Shown: positions 1 to 9,227, numbered from the stretch's first letter. The stretch is DNA of 64,000 bases from an uncultured Candidatus Cenarchaeum sp. (GCA_958295735.1 OY282369.1:1472161-1536160); one strand, 5' to 3'. Numbers and translations are program-made. Notes: generated by a model not told the origin, from the letters alone.

Positions 1-786
1 GGGATCGAGACGCTGGGGGGCGTGCGCGAGCCCCTCATAGAGAGGAACACCACCATACCCACGTCCAAGAGCAAGGTCTTCACCACGGCCGCCGACAGCC
101 AGACTGCGGTGACCATACACGTGGTGCAGGGCGAGCGGCCGATGGCCGCCGACAACGTCTCGCTGGGAAGCTTCAACCTCACGGAGCTTCCCCCCGCCCC
201 CCGCGGGGTGCCGCAGATAGAGGTAAAGTTCGACATTGACGCCAACGGCATCATCAACGTGACCGCCAAGGACCTCGGCACGCAAAAGGAGGCAAAGATC
301 ACCATAGAGTCAAGTTCAAAGCTCTCGGAGGCCGAGATAAGCCGCCTGAAGGAGGACGCCGAAAAGTTCTCCGAGGACGACAAGAAGAAGATGGAGGGCG
401 TCAGGCTCAAGAACGAGGCGGAGAACCTCATCTACTCGGCTGAAAAGCTGGTCAACCACGACATGAAGGACAAGATAAGCCAGGAGATGGGGATCAAGGT
501 GACCGACGCCGTGCGGGAGCTGCGGGAGTCGCTGGACAAGGAGCCCGACGCGCTTAGGCCCAAGATGGATGCGCTCCAGTCGCTAGTCCACGAGCTGACC
601 ACCGAGATGTACAAGAACATACAGCAGCAGGCGGCGGCATCCGCCGAACCCGGCCCCGCCGGCGGGGAGCAGGATCCGCCGCAGCCGCCGCCCGGCGGGG
701 AGCAGGATCCGCCGCAGCCGCCGCCCGGCGGGGAGCAGGGCCCCGCAGGCGACGCGGACCGGGACAAGGGCCCCGCAGCCCCCTGA
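1..786 (+). CDS. dnaK: Chaperone DnaK (Hsp70), C-terminal part
   Basis: The gene enters from the left edge, already in frame at base 1, and 261 residues are visible. They cover the end of the nucleotide-binding domain, the substrate-binding beta domain ([45 protein letters not shown]) and the helical lid. Hsp70 is the ATP-driven holdase/foldase that works with DnaJ, whose gene follows 173 nt later on the same strand. The C-terminal tail is unusual: residues about 220-247 are a 33-bp (11-residue) [11 protein letters not shown] repeat of 2.4 copies at 661-740, followed by a Gly/Pro/Asp-rich end. The family assignment is certain; the N-terminal half is outside the window. Confidence 0.97.
   Translation, partial: GIETLGGVREPLIERNTTIPTSKSKVFTTAADSQTAVTIHVVQGERPMAADNVSLGSFNLTELPPAPRGVPQIEVKFDIDANGIINVTAKDLGTQKEAKITIESSSKLSEAEISRLKEDAEKFSEDDKKKMEGVRLKNEAENLIYSAEKLVNHDMKDKISQEMGIKVTDAVRELRESLDKEPDALRPKMDALQSLVHELTTEMYKNIQQQAAASAEPGPAGGEQDPPQPPPGGEQDPPQPPPGGEQGPAGDADRDKGPAAP
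661..740 (+). repeat. 33-bp in-frame tandem repeat in the dnaK tail
   Basis: Two identical 33-bp copies (661-693, 694-726) and the first 14 bases of a third encode [11 protein letters not shown] units. They replace the usual short disordered Hsp70 tail. Confidence 0.9.
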
Positions 787-929
787 TCGGCTCGGCCCCG
801 CCGCGCCCGCGGTCCTCCCGCGCAAAGTCATTCCCCGCCGCGCCGGTTGCCTTGGCGCGAACCCGGTTCGGCGCGCCGCCTTCGCGCGCGGCCGGCAGGC
901 GCGCGAACCCGGCCGGCCTGCCGCCATCC

Positions 930-940
930 AATTTATAGAC
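930..940 (+). promoter_or_regulatory. TATA box of dnaJ
   Basis: AATTTATAG stands in GC-rich surroundings, centred 25 nt before the GTG start at 960. This fits a leaderless transcript for dnaJ separate from dnaK. Confidence 0.6.
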
Positions 941-959
941 CGGCCGGCCAGCCGCGCGC

Positions 960-2060
960 GTGAGCTCCAAGAGGGACTACTACGAGGTCCTCGGCGTCCA
1001 AAAGGACGCCACGGCCGACGAGATAAAGGCGCAATACCGCAAGCTGGCCCTCAAGTTCCACCCCGACCGGAACAAGACGGCCGAGGCGGCGGAGCACTTC
1101 AAGGAGATCTCCGAGGCCTACGCGGTCGTCTCGGACGGCAAGAAGAGGAAGATCTACGACCGGCACGGCCACGCGGGGGTAGACGGCAGGTATACCACGG
1201 AGGACATCTTCCAGGGGGCGAGCGGAAACTTCAACGACGTGTTCGCCGACCTCTTCGGCCGCCGCGGGGGCGGCGGCGGGTTCGAGTCGGTGTTCGAGAC
1301 GTTCATGGGGCAGGGCGGCGGGCGCGGCGGGCCCGGGCGGCCGAGGGGCAGGGACATGCTGTGCGAGACGACGGTCACGCTGGAGGACGTCCTCCACGGC
1401 AAGCGGGTGGAGTTCGACCACAAGGGGGCCGTGGCCTGCGAGGCGTGCGGCTCCACCGGCTGCGCGCCTGGCAGCACGAAGATCCGGTGCAAGGGGTGCG
1501 GCGGGAGCGGCCAGGTCCGGGCGCAGCGCCGCATGGGGTTCGCCTCGTTCGTCACGGTGGGGGCGTGCCGCGACTGCGGCGGGCAGGGCAGGGTGGTCGA
1601 AAAGCCGTGCCGCGACTGCGGCGGGAGGGGGGTCCGAAAGGGCAAGAGGCGCATAGAGTTCGGCCTGCCCCCCGGCATAGACGACGGCGAATACACGATG
1701 CCCGGCAGGGGAGAGATTGCCCCGGGCGGAATCAACGGGGATCTGATCGTGAGGGTAGCGGTGGAGCCCCACCGCCACTTCCGGCGTGACGGCAGGAACA
1801 TATTCTGCGACAAGCACGTCACCATGGTGGAGGCGGCGCTGGGGGCCGAGGTAAGAGTCCCCACGCTGGAGGGCGAGGAGGACGTGCGCATCGCGGCGGG
1901 GACCCAGCCCAACCACCTGGCCAAGCTGGGGGGGATGGGGGTGCCCAAGCGCGGCTACGGCGGCAGGGGCGACCAGTACGTCCGGATAGTGGTGGACGTG
2001 CCCAAGAAGCTGAGCAAGAGGCAAAAGGCGCTGCTCGACGAGTTCGCCAAAGCCGGCTAG
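960..2060 (+). CDS. dnaJ: Chaperone protein DnaJ (Hsp40, type I)
   Basis: This 366-residue co-chaperone stimulates the DnaK ATPase and delivers unfolded clients. The J-domain occupies residues 1-70, with the HPD motif at 34-36. It is followed by a Gly-rich linker (about 100-130), a zinc-finger domain with four CxxCxGxG-type repeats (CEACGSTG, CKGCGGSG, CRDCGGQG, CRDCGGRG) and the C-terminal substrate-binding domain. Length and domain order match full DnaJ. GTG at 960 is chosen because the reading SSKRDYYEVLGV is the normal N-terminus and the TATA box lies 25 nt upstream. The stop overlaps by 4 bp the stop of the convergent small gene. Confidence 0.97.
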   Translation: MSSKRDYYEVLGVQKDATADEIKAQYRKLALKFHPDRNKTAEAAEHFKEISEAYAVVSDGKKRKIYDRHGHAGVDGRYTTEDIFQGASGNFNDVFADLFGRRGGGGGFESVFETFMGQGGGRGGPGRPRGRDMLCETTVTLEDVLHGKRVEFDHKGAVACEACGSTGCAPGSTKIRCKGCGGSGQVRAQRRMGFASFVTVGACRDCGGQGRVVEKPCRDCGGRGVRKGKRRIEFGLPPGIDDGEYTMPGRGEIAPGGINGDLIVRVAVEPHRHFRRDGRNIFCDKHVTMVEAALGAEVRVPTLEGEEDVRIAAGTQPNHLAKLGGMGVPKRGYGGRGDQYVRIVVDVPKKLSKRQKALLDEFAKAG

Positions 2061-2242
2061 GCGGCCCCGTGCGCGCCCGCGTCACCGGCCTGCCGCTGCT
2101 CTATGCTGTGCCCCTCCTTGACGTGCTGGGCGTGGCACGTCCTTATTATCTCGCCAATCCTCGCCTCCGAGTAGTACTTTGCGTTGTACCTGCCGATTAT
2201 CCTCCTGCAGTCCCTGCAGTATATCTCGGTGTACCGGCCCAT
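2057..2242 (-). CDS. Small cysteine-containing protein, unknown function
   Basis: A 61-residue protein beginning MGRYTEIYCRDCRRII, with a CxxC pair near the N-terminus and a later Cys/His pair (CHAQH) that could complete one metal site. I do not recognise a named family; small zinc-ribbon-like proteins of this type are common in Thaumarchaeota. The ATG at 2242 is preferred over 2269 because an AT-rich box (CTATAGATAA read on the minus strand, about 2267-2281) lies about 33 nt upstream and 2269 would fall inside it. It converges on dnaJ and shares a promoter region with the divergent tRNA-Leu. Confidence 0.65.
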   Translation of the reverse strand: MGRYTEIYCRDCRRIIGRYNAKYYSEARIGEIIRTCHAQHVKEGHSIEQRQAGDAGAHGAA

Positions 2243-2311
2243 CCCGCCGCGGCAGGGAGCGGGGCCCATTTATCTATAAAGAAACTTATTCTGGTGCCGC
2301 GCAGGCGCCGT

Positions 2312-2396
2312 GCGGGAGTCGCCCAGCCCGGTCAAAGGCGTAAGGTTCAGGTCCTTATCTCTCAGGAGTTCGTGGGTTCGAATCCCATCTCCCGCA
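2312..2396 (+). tRNA. tRNA-Leu (anticodon CAG)
   Basis: The acceptor stem GCGGGAG (2312-2318) pairs with CTCCCGC (2389-2395). The anticodon stem TAAGG/CCTTA encloses loop TTCAGGT, so the anticodon is CAG at 2348-2350. A class II variable arm (CTC TCAG GAG) and the T-loop GGGTTCGAATCCC follow. The long variable arm fits leucine. After the discriminator A, CCA is encoded at 2397-2399. An AT-rich box (AAACTTATT, 2282-2290) sits about 25 nt upstream. Confidence 0.95.
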
Positions 2397-2417
2397 CCAT
2401 CCAACCTCCGCGTCCGG

Positions 2418-2556
2418 CCCCCCCGCGCCGCGGCCGCGAAATCGGCCGCATCGCCCCCCCGCGCCGCGGCCGCGAAATCGGCCGCATCGCCCCCCCGCGC
2501 CGCGGCCGCGAAATCGGCCGCATCGCCCCCCCGCGCCGCGGCCGCAGATCCGGCCG
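2418..2556. repeat. 36-bp tandem repeat, about 3.7 copies
   Basis: Copies of a 36-bp unit built on CGCCGCGGCCGCGAAATCGG begin at 2425, 2461, 2497 and 2533, the last diverging after about 15 bases. There are no variable spacers, so this is a minisatellite and not a CRISPR array. It fills the gap between tRNA-Leu and the next promoter. Confidence 0.9.
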
Positions 2557-2612
2557 GGCGCGCCCGCGGCCCAAAAGCAAACAACTTTAAGGCATGAGGC
2601 CATAATGGCGGC

Positions 2613-2870
2613 ATGGGAAAGGTAGTACGTGTTGGAGGTCGCGGCACCGCGCGAAGAGTCGAGACCAAAGAAAAGGACAACTGGACAGGCACGGCGTACA
2701 AAGAGTACACTGATGCCCGAAAGAGCGCGGCCAAGAACATGTTCGTCACGGTGGGCCGCGGGACCCGCAAGATAAAGATGAGCGACATAGCGGAGACCAA
2801 GGGCAGATCGTCGGGCAAGGGCCGCCGTGTAAGTACCAACAGGGGCACCGGCAGGCGCCTAGTGGAATAG
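2613..2870 (+). CDS. Small basic protein, unknown function
   Basis: An 85-residue, Lys/Arg-rich protein (MGKVVRVGGRGTARRVETKE at the start). The C-terminal half (KGRSSGKGRRVSTNRGTGRR) looks disordered and nucleic-acid-binding. No family is recognised; the composition suggests a chromatin- or RNA-associated protein, which is inference only. A TATA-like ACTTTAAGG is centred about 27 nt before the ATG and a T-rich terminator follows the stop, so this is a self-contained, probably well expressed unit. Confidence 0.7.
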   Translation: MGKVVRVGGRGTARRVETKEKDNWTGTAYKEYTDARKSAAKNMFVTVGRGTRKIKMSDIAETKGRSSGKGRRVSTNRGTGRRLVE

Positions 2871-2873
2871 CCG

Positions 2874-2892
2874 CATTTTTTTCCTATTTTTG
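2874..2892 (+). terminator. T-rich transcription terminator
   Basis: Two T runs (2876-2882 and 2887-2891) directly follow the stop of the small basic protein, in a region otherwise poor in T. Archaeal termination typically uses such U-rich ends. The distal part overlaps the end of convergent gatE. Confidence 0.55.
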
Positions 2893-5002
2893 CGCCGGGC
2901 CGCGGTCTTTTGCCGCGCCGGTATCCCGTTTTCCCGCCGCGCCGGCCCGGCGCACCCTTTCCGCCAGCATCCTGTTCACGGCGCTTCCGGGCGCCCGGCC
3001 GCGCAGCTCCCTCATGGCCGCCCCCATGAGCGGCCCCAGGGCGCGCTCCCCGTCCCTCTCCACCATGCCGGCGTTGTCGGCCACTATGCGATCCAGCCTC
3101 TCCCCGAGCTCCGCCTCGGGAATGGTCCCCAGCGACATCTTTTTCACGGCATCGGCTACCGTGTGCGACTCGCCCGCCATTATGCTCTCGAAAATCATCT
3201 CTACGGACTCCTTTGGTATCTCCCCGCGGGCCAGCAGCCCGAAGGCCTCCTCGATCATGCCGCCGCCGAGCAGGTCCGGATCCAGCCCCTTCCTCTGCAG
3301 GCCGGCGGTCGTCGAGCATATGGCCGATGCCGCAAAGTTGGCCCGGATCCCGGCGCCGCAGACCCTCTCCAGCAGGCCGGCGTGCCCCGAGTCCAGCACC
3401 TGCTCGGCCAGCTGCGCGTTCAGGCCGTGCCGCGCGGAGAGGTCGGCGATCATATCGTCCCACGGCATCGGGACGCCCGCGCGCGCCTCGTCCATCTCGC
3501 CGGGCGAGACGGGGACCGGCGGGACGTCGGTCTCCGGGTACATGCGGGCCGGGCCGGGCCTGGGCCTCAGGAACGCGGTCTCCCCGTCGGGCGTGGCCAT
3601 CCTGGTCTCGGCGGAGACCCCCGCGGCGGCCTGTCGGACCCTTTCGGCGACGCGGCCGGGGACGGTCCCGCACTTGGAGGGCGGCAGCGCCATGAGCAGG
3701 AACCCGTCGCCGTCCCCCGCGCCGATGGCCCTCCTCACGCGGCCCACGTCCTCGGCGGTGATGCCGTAGGCGGGAAGCTCGTCCGAATGGAACACCCCCC
3801 CCACCCCGTAGAACCGCACCAGCTGCGCTATCTCGCGGCCCAGCCTGACCCCCCCGTGCGGGGAGAGGCCGAACACGCCGGCGAACCCCGGGGCGAGCAC
3901 CGCCATCACCCTGCTTCCCGACTCCAGCGCCTTCCGCACGGTCTTGGAGCCGCAGCCGGCCATCTCCCCGGTGACATCCGACGCCGCGGATCCCTCCCCC
4001 GTGGCCCCGCGCCGCCCCAGCTCGGCGGCCACCGCCCGCATCCCCTCCTGCCGCGCCACCTCGAACCTGACCACCTTTTCAAGCTGGTCCAGCTGCTGCA
4101 CGCCCTTGACCTCCACCACGGGGCCGCCCCGCGTCGACACGTTGACGTCCTGCCGTATGGTGCCTATCCCCCTCGCGGCCAGTCCCGTGGAGCGCAGCAG
4201 CCTGCCCAGCGCCAGGGCCACCTGCTTGGTCTGGCCCGGGCCGCACCGCATCGGCTCAAGCGCTATCTCGACCAGCGGGATTCCCAGCCTGTCCAGGGAG
4301 TACTCCTTCCTGCCGCCCGAGTTGGCGACCAGTCGGGCCGCATCCTCCTCGAGGCACACGGACTGGACTCCCACCGCGAGGCCGCCCGCGCGGAGCGTCC
4401 CCCCCTGCGCCACCAGCATGGTCCTCTGGAAGCCCGACGTGTTCGAGCCGTCTATCACCATCTTGCGCATCGGGAAGATCTCCCTGAACGTCCTGGCTCC
4501 CAGCGATGCGGCGACCAGCAGGGCCGCCCGCTTCGCGGCGGGATCCACCGCGTGGGGGGGCTCCTCGTCCTCCTCCACGAGGCAGCTCGTCCCCGGGCTC
4601 GTCCGGTACGTTATGGCGTTGGACTTGCCCTCCTCGAACACGGCGGCCGGATCGTACAGGCCCAGCTCGCTCCTGGACGCGCGCAGCCTGCGTGTGAACG
4701 TGCCGCCCCCGCGTTCCGCGCCCCCGCGTTCCGCGCCCCCGCGTTCCGCGCCCCCGCGTTCCGCGCCCCCGCGTTCCGCGCCCCCGCGTTCCGCGCCCCC
4801 GCGTTCCGCGCCCCCGCGTTCCGCGCCCCCCGCGTTCCGCGCCCCCGCGTTCCGCGCCCCCGCGTTCCGCGCCCCCGCGTTCCGCGCCCCTGCACCCGCA
4901 GAACAGCTTCCTTCCGGTGTCAAGCTGCTGGTGCACCTCCAGCCCCACCATGGCCCCGGCGCGCTCGTACAGGCGCTCCGCCTCCGCATCCTCCAGCACC
5001 AC
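2884..5002 (-). CDS. gatE: Glutamyl-tRNA(Gln) amidotransferase subunit E, frameshifted
   Basis: GatE and GatD convert mischarged Glu-tRNA(Gln) to Gln-tRNA(Gln) in archaea. From the GTG at 5002 the N-terminus has the expected VGLEVHQQLDTGRKLFC. The rest of the protein (RRLRASRSELG, TTCLVEEDEEPPH-like CLVEEDEEPPH, RQDVNVSTRGG, VEVKGVQQL, and the C-terminal YqeY/tail region) lies in a different frame. The two frames meet in a 12-copy 15-bp repeat (GGAER units) at 4711-4890, where a C run has six C (4826-4831) instead of five. Removing one base restores a continuous protein of about 700 residues. This could be an assembly error or a real slippage event. The gene follows gatD by 28 nt, so the pair forms an operon. 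Confidence 0.9.
4711..4890. repeat. 15-bp tandem repeat in gatE with one-base phase slip
   Basis: Twelve copies of GCGTTCCGCGCCCCC, eight before and four after an extra C at 4831. On the coding strand each unit encodes GGAER/RGGAE. The tract is inserted between the LFC motif and the RRLR..RSELG motif, where other GatE proteins have a short variable loop. Confidence 0.92.
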
Positions 5003-5030
5003 GCCCTCCGGACTCCCGGCCAGTTAAAAC

Positions 5031-6401
5031 CTAATCGGAGATCTCCGAGGCCACGTTCTCCAGCATGAGGCGCTCCACGCCGTCCGGGTCGTTCTCCCCC
5101 GCCACGCCGAGGGCCCACATGGCCTTGACCAGCGCCGTCTCGGGGATCATGTCGCGCAGCGGCACCACCCCCATGGCGAGCAGGTCGCGGCCGCTCTCGT
5201 AGACGGTCATGCCGACCCTGCCTTCTATGCACTGGGAGGTCATCCCCACGAACACGCCCTCGGCGGCGGCCCGCCGCACCGCCCCGTGGACCGTCCTGCC
5301 CACGTGCCCGAGGCCCGTCCCCTCGAATATGACCGCCCTGTACCGCCCCGCCCCTATGGCCTCCTCCAGGGGGGCCGGGTCGTACCCTGGGTGGTACTTT
5401 ACCAGCGCCGCCCTCGCATCGAGGCGTATCCTGGGCCTGTACTCCCCCGCCCCTCCCCCCCCGCCCCTCCCCCCGCCGCCGGACACGCCGCCCCCGCCGG
5501 CCCCCACGGTGAACGCCGGCTCGCCCCCTATGGTCCGGAATGCGTCCCTCCTGCTGGTGTGGCTCTTGCGCGCCCTCGTCGCCTCGTGGCAGGCCGCCTC
5601 CGCATCGCTGCGGTTGCCGTGCATCACGATGTAGACGCCCCCCCCCGCCTTTCCCGATGCCAGGAGCCGGGCGGCCGCCGCCAGGTTGAGGGGGGCGTCG
5701 GAGGAGGGCCTGTCGGGCGACCTCTGCGAGCCGACGAACGCCACGGGCACGGGCAGGCCGGCCAGCGCGAACGAGACGTACGACGCCGTGTACTGCATGG
5801 TGTCAGTGCCGTGCGCCACCATCACGCCCGCGTACTCGCCTCCGGCCTTTCCCGCGGCGGCGTCGATCTCCCGGGCGAGCCCGACCCAGTGCTCGGGCTG
5901 CAGGTTCTCCGAGTACTCTGAAAAAAGCATCCTGGGAGCTATGCGCGCTATCCCTGCCAGCTCGGGGACGGACGCGGTTATCTCCCCCGCCGTGGCGGCC
6001 GGAGTCACCGCCCCCGTCCTGTAGTCTATGGTGCTGGCTATCGTTCCGCCGGTGGACAGCAGCAGGATCTCGGGAAGCCCCTCGGGGGCCGCCGCCCCCG
6101 CGCCGCCCGGGGATCCGGCCTCCGCGGCGCCGCCCGGGGATCCGGCCTCCGCGGCGCCGCCCGGGGATCCGGCCTCCGCGGCGCGCGCCCGCACGATCTC
6201 GTCCACCTCGATCCCCACATTGTAGCCGCTGCCGAGCTTCAGCACCAGCCTGTCCCCCTCGGAGCCCTCGTACCTGGGCATCACGATCCCCCTGTACTCG
6301 TCGCCGCGCGACGTCGCCACCTCCGCTCCCGCGCCCACCTCCATGCCCTTGGACTCTAAGAAGCGGCGGGAAGCCCCGCGGTAGCCCTCGAACCCCGCCA
6401 T
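5031..6401 (-). CDS. gatD: Glutamyl-tRNA(Gln) amidotransferase subunit D
   Basis: A 456-residue asparaginase-like subunit that releases ammonia from glutamine for GatE. An N-terminal beta-barrel precedes the asparaginase domain, which has STGGTIAS, the catalytic HGTDTM motif and FVGSQRSPDRPSSDA. Two insertions are lineage-specific: a 27-bp repeat (three AEAGSPGGA units, 6100-6183) before the catalytic domain and a Gly-rich loop (GGGVSGGGGRGGGGG, about 5447-5510) inside it. ATG at 6401 is chosen because the TATA-like ATTAATAA lies 27 nt upstream and homologues start near FEGYRG. gatE follows downstream. Confidence 0.96.
   Translation of the reverse strand: MAGFEGYRGASRRFLESKGMEVGAGAEVATSRGDEYRGIVMPRYEGSEGDRLVLKLGSGYNVGIEVDEIVRARAAEAGSPGGAAEAGSPGGAAEAGSPGGAGAAAPEGLPEILLLSTGGTIASTIDYRTGAVTPAATAGEITASVPELAGIARIAPRMLFSEYSENLQPEHWVGLAREIDAAAGKAGGEYAGVMVAHGTDTMQYTASYVSFALAGLPVPVAFVGSQRSPDRPSSDAPLNLAAAARLLASGKAGGGVYIVMHGNRSDAEAACHEATRARKSHTSRRDAFRTIGGEPAFTVGAGGGGVSGGGGRGGGGGAGEYRPRIRLDARAALVKYHPGYDPAPLEEAIGAGRYRAVIFEGTGLGHVGRTVHGAVRRAAAEGVFVGMTSQCIEGRVGMTVYESGRDLLAMGVVPLRDMIPETALVKAMWALGVAGENDPDGVERLMLENVASEISD
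6100..6183. repeat. 27-bp in-frame tandem repeat in gatD
   Basis: Three copies (6100, 6127, 6154) of a 27-bp unit containing GGATCCGGCCTCCGCGGCG encode AEAGSPGGA repeats between the GatD barrel and asparaginase domains. Confidence 0.9.
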
Positions 6402-6423
6402 CGCGCCGGCAGGGGGCAGAGCC

Positions 6424-6433
6424 GTTATTAATG
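6424..6433 (-). promoter_or_regulatory. TATA box of gatD-gatE
   Basis: ATTAATAA on the minus strand is centred about 27 nt upstream of the gatD ATG, supporting a leaderless operon transcript. Confidence 0.6.
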
Positions 6434-6435
6434 GT

Positions 6436-6842
6436 GCAGCCCCCCGCCCATCCCGCAGCCGCGGGGGCGGGACACGCACGGCGAATTGTACGAGCGGGGT
6501 GCAGCCCCCCCGCCCATCCCGCAGCCGCGCCCGCGGCGGCCGCGCCGGGGCGGTTTTTCGAGCCCGAAACCTGGACCGCGGGGCGGGCCGCGCGGGGCCG
6601 CGTACCCGCCAGCCGCGGGCGCGAAAACGATTTCGCTGATCCGGATTCGCGCCTGCGGGGCGGGGGGCCGCCTGCCCCGCGCGACGGGCCGGCGCCCCCC
6701 TCCCCGCCGGGCCCGCCGCCGCCAGGAGGGACCTCGGGCTCGCCGCCCGGAAGGGACGGGGCGAAACGGCGGGCCGCCGCGGGGCCGCGATCCGCGTCCG
6801 CGCAATCGGCCGTTGCCGCCGGGGGGGAAAGGGGACCCGCGC
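6436..6842. other. GC-rich intergenic region without a recognisable gene
   Basis: About 400 bp between the gatD promoter and the end of cdc48. It holds a duplicated segment (GCAGCCCCCCGCCCATCCCG at about 6438 and 6500) and a GC-rich dispersed element at about 6641-6690 that recurs near 23070-23120. I see no start with a promoter box and no RNA gene. Confidence 0.6.
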
Positions 6843-9029
6843 CTACCTGTAGTACGAGGCCACGACCTTCTGGCCCACCTTGAGGTCTTTTTGCTCCTTG
6901 ACCTTCTTCACGGCCTCCTCGAAGTGCCTCATCGTGACGCGCGCCTCCTTGGCGTTGCTCTCGATCTTCTTGGCTTCGGGATGGCTGTCCAGGTACTCGT
7001 GTATGACCAGCGAGACGGCCGTGTTGGCTATGGCCGCCACGTCGGCCCCGCTGAGCCCGTCGGTGATCTCGGCTATCCTCGCAAAGTCGACCCGCTCGGC
7101 ATCGGAGGGATCTTCGACCACCGGGATCTTTTCCGAGTTGATCTTCAGTATGTTGGCCCTGCTCGCCTTGTCCGGCAGCGGAATCTGGATGATCTTGTCG
7201 AACCTGCCGGGCCGCAGCAGCGCGGGGTCTATCATGTCGGCCCTGTTGGTGGCGCCCAGGACCACCACGCCGTGCATGTTCTCCATGCCGTCAAGCTCCG
7301 TGAGCAGCTGGCTGACCACGCGCTCGGCCACGGCCGTCTCGCCGCCGGCCCCCCTTATCGGGGCTATCGAGTCTATCTCGTCGAAGAAAATGACGCACGG
7401 GGACGCCTGCCTGGCCCTGCGGAATATCTCCCGTATGCCCCTTTCGGACTCGCCGACCCACTTGGAGAGGAGCTCGGGCCCCCTGACCGAGACGAAGTTG
7501 GCCTCGCTCTGGGTGGCGACCGCCTTCGCCAGGAGCGTCTTGCCGGTGCCGCTGGGGCCGTGCAGCAGTATGCCGCGGGGCATCTTGTGGCCGAGGTTGT
7601 CGTACAGCATCGGGTACTTCATGGGCCATTCCACGGCCTCCTGCAGCTCCCTCTTGACCTCCTCCAGGCCGCCGACCTCCTCCCACTTCACGTCGGGGTT
7701 CTCTATGAACACCTCTCTCATGCCGGAGGGCGTCACCTCGATGATCGCCTTCTGGAAGTCCTCCGCGTTCACTATGAGCTTGTCGAGCGTCTCGGTGGGT
7801 ATCTTCTCGTCCTCCAGGTTCAGCTCGGGCAGGAGCCTCCTGAGGCACTTCATGGCCGCTTCCTTGCAGAGGTACTCCAAGTCGGCGCCCACGTAGCCGT
7901 GGCTTATCGCGGCCACCCTGTCCAGCCTGACCTCGTCGGCCAGCGGCATGTTCCTCGTGTGTATGGACAGTATGTCCCTGCGGCCCTTCTTGTCGGGCAC
8001 CTTTATCTCGATCTCCCTGTCGAAGCGCCCCGGCCTCCTCAGCGCGGGGTCTATGGCGTTGGGCCTGTTCGTGGCCGATATCACTATGACCTTCCCGCGC
8101 GCCTCCAGGCCGTCCATCAGGGACAGCATCTGCGAGACCACGCGGCGCTCCACCTCCCCGGTCACCTCCTCCCTCTTGGGCGCTATCGAGTCTATCTCGT
8201 CGACGAATATTATGGACGGGGCCTTTTCCCTGGCCTCCTTGAATATCTCCCTGAGGCGCGCCTCGCTCTCGCCGTAGAACTTGCTCATTATCTCGGGGCC
8301 CGAGATGCTGATAAAGTGGGCGTTGCTCTCGTTGGCCACGGCCTTGGCCAGGAGGGTCTTTCCGGTGCCCGGCGGCCCGTACAGGAGCACCCCCTTCGGC
8401 GCCTCTATCCCGAGCTTTTCGAATATCTCCGGGTGGCGCAGCGGCAGCTCGATCATTTCCCTGACCTTCTTTATCTCGTCGGTGAGGCCGCCGATGTCCT
8501 CGTAGGTGACCTGCGGGACGCCCCTGAGGGTCTCGCCCTTCTCCGCTATGTGGAACTGCGTCTTCTGCACCACGAGCACGGCGTCGGCCGCCGGCGTGAC
8601 CCCGATTATCTGGAACGTGAGGCGGCCCCCAAAGTACGGGACCATCACGTTGTCGCCCTTTATCAGCGGGACGCTCTCCAGCGCGTCCGTGAGGTAGCGC
8701 TCGTCTATGGGCGGGATGGTCTCCAGCGGCGAGACCACGACCTTCTCCGCGCCCACCGCCTTTATCTTGCGGACGGTTATCGTGTCGCCTATGGCTATGC
8801 CGGAGTTGTTCCTGCCCAGCCCGTCGATCCTGATTATCCCCTTGCCCTCGTCCGACGGGTACAGGGGCAGGCACTTGGCCACGGTCCTCCGCTTTCCCTT
8901 TATCTCGATGACGTCGCCGGTCGAGGCGCCCAGCGTGTCCATGGAGTCGTAGTCGATGCGGGCCACTCCCCTGCCGACGTCGCGCGTGTACGCCTCGAGC
9001 ACCTTCAGCGAAAGGGGGTTGGCGCTCAT
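6843..9029 (-). CDS. cdc48: Cdc48/p97-type AAA+ ATPase
   Basis: A 728-residue double-ring unfoldase. The N-domain (residues about 1-180, double-psi barrel) binds substrates. D1 has Walker A GPPGTGKT at 218-225 and Walker B IIFVDEID at 273-280; D2 has Walker A GPSGTGKT at 491-498, a second Walker B and an arginine-finger region (RPGRFD). The protein ends in YYR, which resembles the HbYX proteasome-docking tail, so it could feed the 20S proteasome (inference). ATG at 9029 is preferred over 9035 because the TATA box is about 26 nt upstream. It is divergent from rpl2. Confidence 0.97.
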   Translation of the reverse strand: MSANPLSLKVLEAYTRDVGRGVARIDYDSMDTLGASTGDVIEIKGKRRTVAKCLPLYPSDEGKGIIRIDGLGRNNSGIAIGDTITVRKIKAVGAEKVVVSPLETIPPIDERYLTDALESVPLIKGDNVMVPYFGGRLTFQIIGVTPAADAVLVVQKTQFHIAEKGETLRGVPQVTYEDIGGLTDEIKKVREMIELPLRHPEIFEKLGIEAPKGVLLYGPPGTGKTLLAKAVANESNAHFISISGPEIMSKFYGESEARLREIFKEAREKAPSIIFVDEIDSIAPKREEVTGEVERRVVSQMLSLMDGLEARGKVIVISATNRPNAIDPALRRPGRFDREIEIKVPDKKGRRDILSIHTRNMPLADEVRLDRVAAISHGYVGADLEYLCKEAAMKCLRRLLPELNLEDEKIPTETLDKLIVNAEDFQKAIIEVTPSGMREVFIENPDVKWEEVGGLEEVKRELQEAVEWPMKYPMLYDNLGHKMPRGILLHGPSGTGKTLLAKAVATQSEANFVSVRGPELLSKWVGESERGIREIFRRARQASPCVIFFDEIDSIAPIRGAGGETAVAERVVSQLLTELDGMENMHGVVVLGATNRADMIDPALLRPGRFDKIIQIPLPDKASRANILKINSEKIPVVEDPSDAERVDFARIAEITDGLSGADVAAIANTAVSLVIHEYLDSHPEAKKIESNAKEARVTMRHFEEAVKKVKEQKDLKVGQKVVASYYR

Positions 9030-9049
9030 GTGCAAACCCTTCCTGTCTA

Positions 9050-9061
9050 TTTTTTATATCT
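9050..9061 (-). promoter_or_regulatory. TATA box of cdc48
   Basis: AGATATAAAAAA on the minus strand, centred about 26 nt before the ATG at 9029. This is one of the strongest TATA boxes in the window. Confidence 0.7.
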
Positions 9062-9185
9062 TTGTTTAAAAGGGGCGCGCTGACTCGGTCCGGGCCGATC
9101 CCGCGCCCGGCGGCGGGCGCCCCCCCCGCCCGGCGCGCGCCCGCCGCCGCGGGGGCGCCCCCGCCGATCCGGGCCCGCGCCGGGC

Positions 9186-9201
9186 GGGGGGGGGGGGGGG
9201 G
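9186..9201. repeat. G16 homopolymer
   Basis: Sixteen consecutive G in the intergenic region between the divergent cdc48 and rpl2 genes, followed by a short CCCG tandem at 9239-9256. Such a run is likely to vary in length and to be prone to sequencing error. Confidence 0.85.
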
Positions 9202-9227
9202 AGGCGCCCGCCGCCGCGGATTCACAA

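Noticed and set aside
2312-2556. An integrated element at tRNA-Leu
   Set aside because: No integrase and no second copy of the tRNA 3' end were found in the window; only a minisatellite follows.
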